From contig NZ_CP031963.1 of assembly GCF_003443675.1 (NCBI RefSeq), positions 1,263,501 to 1,327,500 on the forward strand: a stretch of 64,000 nucleotides of DNA, written 5' to 3'. The notes under the pieces were generated by a model. The model was not told the origin of the DNA. It saw nothing but the letters and a program-made list of their open reading frames with translations, and did not search any database. Below, one piece after another: positions 25,151 through 33,230 of the stretch (positions are counted from its first letter, which is position 1; every line of letters begins with the position of its first letter). The translations under genes and the position numbers were made by a program. The stretch comes from Aquimarina sp. BL5. Its GTDB lineage: Bacteria > Bacteroidota > Bacteroidia > Flavobacteriales > Flavobacteriaceae.

Positions 25151-25323
25151 TATGGTAACATTATATATGAAATCAGAGCAAAGTTTGGTTCCAATCGAGA
25201 GGTCATTTCCTTTTTGCAATGGCTCTAAATTTTTATAAATTAAACAAGAAATAAAAATGCGCAGATAGATCGATTGGTTCAGGTATACTTGCTTTGCTCC
25301 GATTCATATATTTAGCGTTACAA
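25151..25323 (+). other. attC site of cassette 21
   Basis: TATGGTAAC (25151-25159) complements start GTTACCATA. Inner pair ATATATGAAATC / GATTCATATAT. Final box GTTACAA at 25317-25323. Confidence 0.85.
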
Positions 25324-25326
25324 GCA

Positions 25327-25965
25327 ATGCAAAAACTGAGTTACATAATAGTATTTCTAATCTTTTCAAATTCTTTTTGTCAAGAAGCTAATTTTGTTCA
25401 AGTTAAAAAAATTGATGAACGAAATGAAACACTTATAGACACACTAAAAACAGAAAAATGGAATTCAATTGATGAACGGAGAAAATTAAAAATTCGGAAT
25501 TATATTGTTGAACAAAACTTGAGAATAAAAAGTGATAGTTCATCCACAACCCAAATTTTGTATTACGGATTACCTGAAAAAATAAAAATTATCACATCTG
25601 ATTTTGAAAAAACAATTAAAACAGAAAAACCATCTGAAAAATATTTCTATGAAAAAATGATATGCTATCCTGTTAAGGAAAAAGCATATGAATTGATTAC
25701 GTTTGATCGAAATGATGGAATTAAAGAATTTAAAATTTATTTTACTGACTCAAAGCGTTTTGCAAATTTAAAAGTGGATACTAAATTTTCAGAGATTTAC
25801 ATTAATCCTCAATTCGATATTGAACTAGTTGAATTTGAGGAGGGGACATTTGCATCTGAATTAGATGAAAATGGAATTCCTAAACCTGCAAAAGAAAAAT
25901 TGATTAAAATGGACGATGAAATTATAGTTGACCAAAGATATGCGAGAAAAAAGCAAAGCTTGTAA
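25327..25965 (+). CDS. exported hypothetical protein, cassette 22
   Basis: 212 residues from ATG 25327, 10 bases after the junction. Signal peptide to about residue 19 (IFSNSFCQ). The mature part is charged, Lys/Glu-rich, with no recognised domain. The C-terminal residues RKKQSL run into the first attC box, which overlaps the stop codon. Confidence 0.8.
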   Translation: MQKLSYIIVFLIFSNSFCQEANFVQVKKIDERNETLIDTLKTEKWNSIDERRKLKIRNYIVEQNLRIKSDSSSTTQILYYGLPEKIKIITSDFEKTIKTEKPSEKYFYEKMICYPVKEKAYELITFDRNDGIKEFKIYFTDSKRFANLKVDTKFSEIYINPQFDIELVEFEEGTFASELDENGIPKPAKEKLIKMDDEIIVDQRYARKKQSL

Positions 25966-26155
25966 CACGGTGTATAAAACATAGCTAATAAATGCTAAAC
26001 CGAAAGGTTTGTATTTATTTGCGAAGACCGCCAAATTTTTAATTTGGCTTTTAAAAATGATAAATTAAAAACAAAATATAAAAATTCGGCTCTGTGTTAA
26101 TCCGATAAGTTAGTGTCTTTTTACACGCTACGTTTCATACACAAGTCCGTTAGCC
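25958..26155 (+). other. attC site of cassette 22
   Basis: GCTTGTAAC (25958-25966) exactly complements start GTTACAAGC. Inner pair GTGTATAAAAC / GTTTCATACAC. Final box GTTAGCC at 26149-26155. Confidence 0.85.
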
Positions 26156-26193
26156 ATAATGACGAAAATGAATGAATTAAAAATTGTCAACTA

Positions 26194-26961
26194 ATGAAAA
26201 AAAATATAATTGTTCTGTTCTCACTTATTATTGTAATGAACACCTCTTTTGCTAAATGTAAGGCTGGAGGTATACAGTTTTATCCAGAACAAAAAGAAAT
26301 TAGTTTGAACTCGAAATTTATAATTCAAGGATTTGATAAAAGTCAAAAGACCATTGAAAATCTAAGAAATGAAGAAATATTTCTAATAAGTGAACAAGGA
26401 GAAATAATAAATTTAGAACTCCTAAAAGTTTTAAAGGGTCAGAAAAAACTAACTCAAGCAATATTTAAACCTACAAAAGAGCTAAAACCTAATACACTAT
26501 ATTTTTTAAAACATTCCAAAGATTCTTTAACCGAGAAGAATAAATTCACAAAATGGAATTCAAAAAACAAAAAATTTGAAAATGTAAATTGGAAAACTAC
26601 GAATCAAAAAAAAGCTGAATTACCTAATTCTGATCTAAAGATAGATTATATAAAAACGGAAATTATTTCTTATGGGTGTGGCCCTTCTGTAAATGCCGTA
26701 TTTAATGTAAAAAACAAATCAGAAATCGAAATTTGGTACAAAACAGAGTTGGTTGACCTATCCTCTAATGAGAATACAATTTATTACATTAAAGCAAATA
26801 ATGTAGATCTAAATGTAGGACATGGAATGTGTGCTGGAGCATTCAAATATAATAGAGAAGGAACATATAAAGTTAGATTTACTCCTACGAATATTGGTGG
26901 AGAATCATTATTTACCACAGAATGGATAACTTTTAACAGTCCATACATGAATTTAAAATAA
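26194..26961 (+). CDS. exported hypothetical protein, cassette 23
   Basis: 255 residues with a signal peptide ending near NTSFAKC. The mature part has two likely beta domains and four Cys that could pair (K-C-K near the start, SYGCGPSVNA, HGMCAGAF). The last 50 residues (YNREGTYKVRFTPTNIGGES) have the look of an immunoglobulin-like strand end. No family assigned. It is probably periplasmic or surface-located. Confidence 0.78.
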   Translation: MKKNIIVLFSLIIVMNTSFAKCKAGGIQFYPEQKEISLNSKFIIQGFDKSQKTIENLRNEEIFLISEQGEIINLELLKVLKGQKKLTQAIFKPTKELKPNTLYFLKHSKDSLTEKNKFTKWNSKNKKFENVNWKTTNQKKAELPNSDLKIDYIKTEIISYGCGPSVNAVFNVKNKSEIEIWYKTELVDLSSNENTIYYIKANNVDLNVGHGMCAGAFKYNREGTYKVRFTPTNIGGESLFTTEWITFNSPYMNLK

Positions 26962-26963
26962 AC

Positions 26964-27035
26964 TATGGCTAACACTATATAACAAAACATAGTTGCCCTT
27001 TAGGACAACAACGTTTGTTATATTAAACGTTAGCA
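26964..27035 (+). other. attC site of cassette 23 (short family)
   Basis: TATGGCTAAC (26964-26973) exactly complements start GTTAGCCATA. Stem ATATAACAAA / TTTGTTATAT. Final box GTTAGCA at 27029-27035. Confidence 0.9.
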
Positions 27036-27066
27036 ACAAGTACAAAAAAGCTCAACAGAAAAGAAA

Positions 27067-27495
27067 ATGGAAAAAATTATAATCAGAAAAAATATTCTAA
27101 ACGCAAAACGTGAATTAGTATGGGATACTCTTACTAACCCAAAAAAGACAAAACTATTTATGTTTAATTGTGAAGCTCATTCTGAATGGAAAGTTGGAAG
27201 TCAAATTAAGTGGAAAGGAAACTTTAACGGATATGAAAGTGGAGAAAAAGGAACTATTTTAGAACTGACAAAAAATGAGCGCTTAAAATACTCTTCAATT
27301 GACCCTAATTTTGGAATTGAAGACATTCCCGTGAATTATTTACACGTAACATATGATTTGAACGAAGTAGATGGAAAAACTCATTTGACAACTACTATTG
27401 AGAACTTTAATGACGACTCTGAAAGAATTGGACATATAGCAAAAGGTTGGGATAATGTAGTATTACCTGCGATTGAAAAATTACATAACCAATAG
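27067..27495 (+). CDS. SRPBCC (AHSA1-like) protein, cassette 24
   Basis: 142 residues with the START-like helix-grip fold of the AHSA1 group: KNILNAKRELVWDTLTNP at the start, WKVGSQIKWKG in the first sheet, GTILELTKNERLKYS, then HVTYDLNEVDGKTHLTTTIENF and the long C-terminal helix KGWDNVVLPAIEKL. Such proteins bind hydrophobic ligands or act as small stress proteins, and the ligand here is unknown. It is one of the few cassette genes with a clear household-type fold. Confidence 0.88.
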   Translation: MEKIIIRKNILNAKRELVWDTLTNPKKTKLFMFNCEAHSEWKVGSQIKWKGNFNGYESGEKGTILELTKNERLKYSSIDPNFGIEDIPVNYLHVTYDLNEVDGKTHLTTTIENFNDDSERIGHIAKGWDNVVLPAIEKLHNQ

Positions 27496-27505
27496 AAAAA
27501 AACCT

Positions 27506-27516
27506 GTTGCTAACAA
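27506..27516 (+). other. attC site of cassette 24, left part
   Basis: GTTGCTAAC (27506-27514) exactly complements start GTTAGCAAC. Cut two bases later by IS copy 2 and resumed at 29207. Confidence 0.8.
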
Positions 27517-29206
27517 TGGTAACCGTTGCACAAGTACTTAACTTTTGATGGGGTTGACATTAAAAATACTATTTTAAACCTCTTTTATTTTGAAAATGCT
27601 TGTTGAAATTTCAAAAATTTGAGTGCTTAAAATGAAGGCTAGTGTTTGTATTAAGACCAATTTTTCAAAAAAAAGAGGAGCAAGTGCTTTTGCTTCACTT
27701 TTTACTCGTTTTTCTGTGAATTTTAGATATTTCTTTAAATTATAAGCCATTGCCGATAGATGCATCACTTTGTTAGCCTGCTTTATGCCAATAGTGTTGA
27801 TCTTGCGCAGTCCCATAAACTGGGTGAGGGTTCCAAAAACAGGCTCTACAGTACTTTGCCGTTTGGCTTTCATTACTTTGCCTTTGGGAGTGGCTAGTCG
27901 AGCATTGTTACGCTCATATTCCTCCCGATAGTAGGTTACACTAAATTTCTTTTCTTTAGCTGTTTTTCCCAAACAGCTAAGTGATAGTGGACAGTCTCTA
28001 CATATTTTACTGGAAATACGGTATTCTTTCTTTAAGGTTTGGGTACGGTAGTCTTTGAACACTTTCTTGAAAGGTACTATTGCTCTGTTGGGACAGATAT
28101 AATGATCTTCACTTTTTATATATTCAAAGCCATCTGGACCACCTTTGTAAGTGCCATGTGGTGGTATGTAACCTTTGATCTCTTTATTTTCTAAATAAGC
28201 GTACACCTCTCCGCTACTATATCCTGTATCTGCCAGTACGTTTTCTAATTGAAATCCTGACTTCCACAACCGCCGTTGAACACGATCTACAATGTCCTCC
28301 ATATATTGACTATCCTTACCATCTGCATGATAAGCTTTGATGTCAGTAATCACATGATTTGCCGTGTCTACACTAAGTTGGCTGCTATAATTGAGTTTTC
28401 GAGCCTTGCCTGGCTTCACACTTATTCTAGCATCTGGATCGGTTGGACTGTAGTGTGTCTTGTTGCTTGTATAACGGCTACCCTTGTTATTTGCACCTGG
28501 GCGCCTGTCTTGATTCTTGCTCCAGTTCTTGTTCCTGGACTCAATACTTTTTAGTTCTTGTTTTGTGGCAGTAATACTTTGCTGCTCTTCACTGGCTTTG
28601 TTTTCCTTGGCTTTGCGAAAAACCTCTTGATCCCGATGGCTAATATGGCGTACAGCAGCTAAGTGTGCTTCTAAATCTTGACAAGGAACTTTTAACTCCA
28701 GACTATCCATACTGGCATTTGCTTTTACAGGTGCAGAATCTATCGCTTGGGTGCGCCCTTTTACCATACCCTTGCCGATGCACATCTCCAAAATGTGGAT
28801 GAATACTTGTTCAAAAATTTCTTCAGGGAACAACTGGCGTGTCCTACTGATAGTCGAATGCCAAGGTAGTGTCTCATCAATGTCATAGCCCACAAAATAG
28901 AGGATATCCAAGCGCATACTACAGTGCTCGATAAGCTTTCTATCGCTTATAATATTTTCTAGATAACCAACTAAACAAAGCTTGAAAAACACTACAGGAT
29001 CAATACTACGTTGACCACTTCTACCGTAATAGGTACTGGTTTTTTTATATAAAAAGTCTAAATGCAAAACACTCTTTAAACGATAATAAAAATTGGTCTC
29101 CGCTACACGATCACTTAAACGGAAATCACTAAACAACTTCTCTTGATATATCTTTTTTCCTTGCATATCATGAAATTAATCCTTTTTACTAACTTGTGCA
29201 ACAGGC
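27517..29206 (-). mobile_element. IS1182-type insertion sequence, copy 2
   Basis: 1690 bp, same ends as copy 1. ACAA flanks both sides (27513-27516 and 29207-29210). Inserted at the same point of an attC site. Confidence 0.85.
27574..29166 (-). CDS. IS1182-family transposase, copy 2
   Basis: 530 residues, identical in translation to copy 1, intact. Transcribed against the cassette genes, so it separates cassette 24 from any read-through toward cassette 25. Confidence 0.95.
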   Translation of the reverse strand: MQGKKIYQEKLFSDFRLSDRVAETNFYYRLKSVLHLDFLYKKTSTYYGRSGQRSIDPVVFFKLCLVGYLENIISDRKLIEHCSMRLDILYFVGYDIDETLPWHSTISRTRQLFPEEIFEQVFIHILEMCIGKGMVKGRTQAIDSAPVKANASMDSLELKVPCQDLEAHLAAVRHISHRDQEVFRKAKENKASEEQQSITATKQELKSIESRNKNWSKNQDRRPGANNKGSRYTSNKTHYSPTDPDARISVKPGKARKLNYSSQLSVDTANHVITDIKAYHADGKDSQYMEDIVDRVQRRLWKSGFQLENVLADTGYSSGEVYAYLENKEIKGYIPPHGTYKGGPDGFEYIKSEDHYICPNRAIVPFKKVFKDYRTQTLKKEYRISSKICRDCPLSLSCLGKTAKEKKFSVTYYREEYERNNARLATPKGKVMKAKRQSTVEPVFGTLTQFMGLRKINTIGIKQANKVMHLSAMAYNLKKYLKFTEKRVKSEAKALAPLFFEKLVLIQTLAFILSTQIFEISTSIFKIKEV

Positions 29207-29400
29207 ACAAAGGCTAAAATTAATACGGGTTTTGGTGCTTAATCCAAAGTTTAGTGCATTTTTATTAAGTCCGCCAAATCTTTTGATTTGGCTTTAGAAT
29301 AAGAAAAATTTAAAACAAAATAAAAAGTTTTGGCTAAGTGCTTAATCCGAAATTAAATACTAATTTAACCCCGTACTAACCTTAGCCGGAACGTTGTAGT
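29207..29400 (+). other. attC site of cassette 24, right part
   Basis: Inner boxes GGCTAAAATTAATACGGG and CCCGTACTAACCTTAGCC pair over 18 bases. Final box GTTGTAG at 29394-29400. Confidence 0.8.
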
Positions 29401-29419
29401 TAATTAAAGTAAATTAGAC

Positions 29420-29776
29420 ATGAGTTACGATTTAGATTTTTGGAAATACAAAAAAGACACATACTTGAACAATCAGGAGGTTTATGAAAAATGTTCTGAA
29501 GAAAAAATTGTAGAGGGTTTAGAAGATTTACCAATCGATTCAATTCTAAAAGACGTTCAAACCGAATTTACTGATTGGAAAATGGAGGAAAGTAATATTG
29601 ATTATGAAAATCCTAAAGGAAATGGAGCTTTTCAAATATTCAACACAAAGCAATTTGTTAGATTTGACTGTTACGGAATGGAAGGAGAAGATATGAATCG
29701 AATTATTGATGTGATGGATAAATATGATTGTCCTCTTTATGATCCACAAGTAACTCAAAGATTTGACGGAAAATAG
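29420..29776 (+). CDS. immunity-like hypothetical protein, cassette 25
   Basis: 118 residues, acidic, soluble. It begins MSYDLDFWKY, an opening shared by many small proteins of unknown function that occur near polymorphic toxins. The rest (NTKQFVRFDCYGMEGEDMNRIIDVMDKYDCPLYDPQ) has two Cys and a helix-strand pattern. An immunity role is a guess from style and size. Single-gene cassette. Confidence 0.78.
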   Translation: MSYDLDFWKYKKDTYLNNQEVYEKCSEEKIVEGLEDLPIDSILKDVQTEFTDWKMEESNIDYENPKGNGAFQIFNTKQFVRFDCYGMEGEDMNRIIDVMDKYDCPLYDPQVTQRFDGK

Positions 29777-29780
29777 AACT

Positions 29781-29953
29781 AACTACAACACGATATATGT
29801 GATCATAGCAGTTAGGTGATCAATCGAATGGTTCTTGTATATTTGGTAAGGTGCAATGCTTGCAGAATGTTAAAATTAGCAACCAATGCGCAGAAAGATC
29901 GAAAAGCAAGGTAACATTTTGCCCTGCTACGACACATATATTAAACGTTGTAG
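29781..29953 (+). other. attC site of cassette 25
   Basis: AACTACAAC (29781-29789) exactly complements start GTTGTAGTT. Inner pair GATATATGTG / CACATATAT. Final box GTTGTAG at 29947-29953. Confidence 0.9.
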
Positions 29954-30090
29954 CTAATTCTCCACATAAAGAAACTCTATTAATTTCTTTTGCTAACGTT
30001 ACGAAGTCCCGAACTTTATTGTGATCCTATGAAAGGCCGATTTTTAAACTGATGCATAATAGCTCGGGCGTAATTCTGGTTGAAATGTAA

Positions 30091-30233
30091 AAGCCTCTGA
30101 ATTCGTGGTTCAGAGGCTTGTTGATAATTTCAGTGGTGGAACTGATTGCTCAGTTACCCCGTTCAGAATAATTTTCAAGTACAAAGTTACATTTCCTTAG
30201 GGTCATTTTTTATGAATCTTTAATTTTTTTAAA
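30091..30233 (+). ncRNA. candidate IS110 bridge RNA region
   Basis: The leader upstream of the transposase contains a perfect 11-bp hairpin (30091-30101 with 30109-30119, loop TTCGTGG) followed by about 110 bases with further short dyads. In IS110/IS621 elements this leader encodes the bridge RNA that pairs with target and donor DNA. Target and donor loops are not assigned here. Confidence 0.5.
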
Positions 30234-31613
30234 ATGGAAAGAAAAATGAAACTAGGAATGGATGTGGTGAATTTCAATGCAGCAGGAATTGATATTGGAA
30301 GTCGTTCTCATTATGCTGCTATTGGTCAAGAGTTAGAAGATGTAAAAGAGTTTGGCGTATATGCTGAGGATTTGACTTCATTATGTGAGTGGTTTGTGAG
30401 CAACGATGTAACTACTGTAGCTATGGAATCTACAGGAGATTATTGGCAGAATCTATATACGGAACTTATTAGTTTTGGTTTTGAGGTAGTACTAGTCAAT
30501 GGGAAATTCACTAAAAATGCCAAAGGAAAAAAGACCGATGTGAAAGATTGTAGATGGATACAAAAACTACATACTCTTGGGCTACTTACGGGAAGTTTTC
30601 TACCAGATCTTGTTACTGAACATTTACGAACATATTGCCGACAAAGAACAAATTGGATTGAACTTGCTTCATCTGCAACACATAAAATGCAGAAATATCT
30701 AAAACTACTGAACTTCAGATTGGATGTAGTAGTCAAAGATGTTTGCGGACTTACTGGAATGAAAATCATTGAAGATATCTGTAAAGGTAATCTTGATCCA
30801 TATAACCTAGCAGAACATCGGCATTTTAACTGTAGAAAACCTAAAGAAGAAATTGCAAAAGCGCTACACGGTAATAATAGAGAAGACTTCCTTTTTGGAT
30901 TGCAACAAGAGCTCAAAAGTTATCAATTCTTCCAAAGAAACATAAAAGCTTGTGACAAAAAGATTGAGCAGTTTATAAAACAAGAACTCAAACAATATCC
31001 CGAAAGAAAAAAACTCAAAACAACAGAAAAAACTTATAAAAGAATCAATAAAAATGCTCCTAAAATTAAAAATATGAATCAAATTGCTTTTAGATATTTT
31101 GATGGTGTTGACCTTTTTGCAATTGAAGGATTGAGTCATTCATCCATTCTTAGCATTATGAGCGAAATTGGACCTGAAGGTTTTAAAAAATTCCCTACTG
31201 CTAAACATTTTACCTCTTGGCTAAGGTTGGCTCCCAACAACAAAATATCTGGAGGAAAAATACTAAGTAATAGAGTGCCCAAAGGAAGTAACAGACTCAA
31301 AATAGCACTCAGGCAAGCAGCAAATGCTATTGGAAACTTAAAAGATACTCATCTTTCTGATTTTTTCAGAAGAGTAGCCTACAGGAAGGGAAGGCACTCA
31401 GCGGTAAGCGCAACAGCTAGAAAGTTGGCAGTAATAATATGGAATATGATAACTAAGAAAATACAATACCAACCGCCTAAACTATATTTATTCCTCGATC
31501 AAAAAAGAAAACTAGGGCTTGTCAAAAGAATTAAAAAACAAATCGATAAATTTGACTTAAAACCCGAAGATTTAGGGTTTAACAACAGCATAATAATCAA
31601 TAAACAAAATTGA
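30234..31613 (+). CDS. IS110-family transposase (DEDD)
   Basis: 459 residues. The RuvC-like DEDD domain shows GIDIGSRSH (Asp), VAMESTGDYW (Glu) and KKTDVKDCRWI (two Asp). The C-terminal Tnp part has FAIEGLSHSSILSIMSEIG and LRLAPNNKISGGKIL with the conserved Ser region. The length is normal and no break is seen, so it may be active. The stop codon is 24 bases before the ATG of the cassette gene downstream. Confidence 0.93.
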   Translation: MERKMKLGMDVVNFNAAGIDIGSRSHYAAIGQELEDVKEFGVYAEDLTSLCEWFVSNDVTTVAMESTGDYWQNLYTELISFGFEVVLVNGKFTKNAKGKKTDVKDCRWIQKLHTLGLLTGSFLPDLVTEHLRTYCRQRTNWIELASSATHKMQKYLKLLNFRLDVVVKDVCGLTGMKIIEDICKGNLDPYNLAEHRHFNCRKPKEEIAKALHGNNREDFLFGLQQELKSYQFFQRNIKACDKKIEQFIKQELKQYPERKKLKTTEKTYKRINKNAPKIKNMNQIAFRYFDGVDLFAIEGLSHSSILSIMSEIGPEGFKKFPTAKHFTSWLRLAPNNKISGGKILSNRVPKGSNRLKIALRQAANAIGNLKDTHLSDFFRRVAYRKGRHSAVSATARKLAVIIWNMITKKIQYQPPKLYLFLDQKRKLGLVKRIKKQIDKFDLKPEDLGFNNSIIINKQN

Positions 31614-31639
31614 CGTTAGTCAGAATTAAAACAAAAATT

Positions 31640-33217
31640 ATGAAAAAGTATTTATATTTTTTTTCTATTTTGATTTCAATAACTTCCTGGTCACAGGACT
31701 TTGAAAAAATAACCATTCCCAATTTTTCTAACTACGTTGTTCCACATTTTATCGATTTGGATGGAATTTTATACTGCACTGCGAAACTATATGATTCTAA
31801 TAATGGGTGGCAGAACTATATTGCCCAATATGATATAGAGCAAGGTTCAATAGAAATAGTGGATTATGATTTTTTCCGAACCCCAGAACTAAATCCTCTC
31901 TGGTATGATAGTCGATGGCAGAGCTTTACAACATTCTTTGAATATGGCAATTATATTTATTTTAGATTTGAATCTGAATTGTATAGAAAACAAAAAGGCA
32001 CTAGCAATATAGAAACCTACTTAACGAATTTTGATTATTCAGGTCAAGTAGGGCAATATATTATTTATAGTGGTGCTACTAGTGATTTTAGTATTTTTAA
32101 GATACACGATTTAGAAACTAATCAGCAGATTGGTGAGTTTACTGCTAGAAATGCAGATGAATTTTATATCCACAATAATAGTATTTATTTTTTTGCAGAA
32201 TATAATACTTCACCTAATGCAGACAATAAGTATAATTACATTTATAAATATGATTTAGCTACTAATTCATTAAGCACACTCTACTCTAGTATACAAGGAC
32301 CAGAACACGCTATAGCTTTAGATCAGTATACTCGAATGGAAAAAGTAGGAGATAATCTAGTTTATAATGTTAGAGATAATTACAATAACATAATTTGTAT
32401 CTCTATTAGCTTAAATAATGATTCTCTAAATTCTAATTTCACTTTTAATTATGGAAATCCAGAAACCCTTTATCTTTATTATGAAGATATGTTTGTTATT
32501 GATGGAGAGGTGTTTTTTAACAATGAGGAGAGCTTTTATAAGTCTGATGGTATCCAACAACCATCACCTATAAATTTAGATTTTGACAGTAAGTCTTTTA
32601 CTTCCCTAAGAGGAGAAAGTAATTATTTAGATTATAATGGAAAAGTTTTTGGCAGTTATAACTCAGATGATTTTGGTAGAGAGATGTATTATACAGATGG
32701 TCGGTCAAGTTATTTACTAAAAGATATAATTTCAGGAGAAGGTAGCGGATATTTTGGAAGTGAACGTGTCTATAATAATAATTTATTTTTTTATGAATTT
32801 AGTACTGATTCTTATTATGTATCTGACGGAACAACAGAAGGTACTGAAAAATTATTTACAATGGAATCAGAAAACTTTGGATATGTCCAACATTATGCTA
32901 ACAAAATTTTCTTTTTTGCAGAATCAGATACTAATAACGGTCTATATGTTTTCGAACAAGTTAGTTTGAGTACACCTGATTTTGATTTAAGTCTTAATTC
33001 CGTAACGCTCTGGTTAGATTCTACAAATAGTATTTTAAATTATCAAAGCAAACAGAAACCAACAAAAATTAAAGTTTTTGATACTCTGGGTAGAGAAATT
33101 AATGTTGGAGTAGATTTTAATAATAATACTATTAATATTAACCGTTTAGTAGGAATGCATATAATAATCTTCGAATTTGAACAAGGTAAAGTTTCGAAAA
33201 AAATTATATTAAAATAA
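31640..33217 (+). CDS. exported beta-propeller-like protein with T9SS sorting domain, cassette 26
   Basis: 525 residues from ATG 31640. The frame is open back to 31610 but that part belongs to the IS110 end. Signal peptide ends in SWSQ. The middle has units such as GREMYYTDGRSSYLLKDI and YYVSDGTTEGTEKLF, the ELWxxDGT-type repeats of Bacteroidota surface propellers. The last 75 residues (KIKVFDTLGREI ... GMHIIIFEFEQGKVSKKIILK) form a type A type-IX-secretion sorting domain. The product is therefore probably exported through T9SS. It is the largest single cassette protein here. The IS110 element now separates it from its own cassette start and perhaps its promoter. Confidence 0.85.
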   Translation: MKKYLYFFSILISITSWSQDFEKITIPNFSNYVVPHFIDLDGILYCTAKLYDSNNGWQNYIAQYDIEQGSIEIVDYDFFRTPELNPLWYDSRWQSFTTFFEYGNYIYFRFESELYRKQKGTSNIETYLTNFDYSGQVGQYIIYSGATSDFSIFKIHDLETNQQIGEFTARNADEFYIHNNSIYFFAEYNTSPNADNKYNYIYKYDLATNSLSTLYSSIQGPEHAIALDQYTRMEKVGDNLVYNVRDNYNNIICISISLNNDSLNSNFTFNYGNPETLYLYYEDMFVIDGEVFFNNEESFYKSDGIQQPSPINLDFDSKSFTSLRGESNYLDYNGKVFGSYNSDDFGREMYYTDGRSSYLLKDIISGEGSGYFGSERVYNNNLFFYEFSTDSYYVSDGTTEGTEKLFTMESENFGYVQHYANKIFFFAESDTNNGLYVFEQVSLSTPDFDLSLNSVTLWLDSTNSILNYQSKQKPTKIKVFDTLGREINVGVDFNNNTININRLVGMHIIIFEFEQGKVSKKIILK

Positions 33218-33218
33218 C

Positions 33219-33230
33219 TAGCTACAACAA
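33219..33230 (+). other. attC site of cassette 26, left part
   Basis: TAGCTACAAC (33219-33228) exactly complements cassette start GTTGTAGCTA at 29947, across the IS110 insertion. Cut by IS copy 3. The matching right part appears to be the sequence after IS copy 4 (37776 on) and is decayed. Confidence 0.75.

Larger units (their letters stand above)
30030..31620 (+). mobile_element. IS110-family element inside cassette 26, ends approximate
   Basis: A DEDD transposase gene with a noncoding leader lies between the start of cassette 26 (29947) and its gene (31640). The cassette start GTTGTAGCTA still matches the first attC box at 33219, so the element inserted into a formed cassette. IS110 elements lack clear terminal repeats, so I cannot fix the ends. 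Confidence 0.75.
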
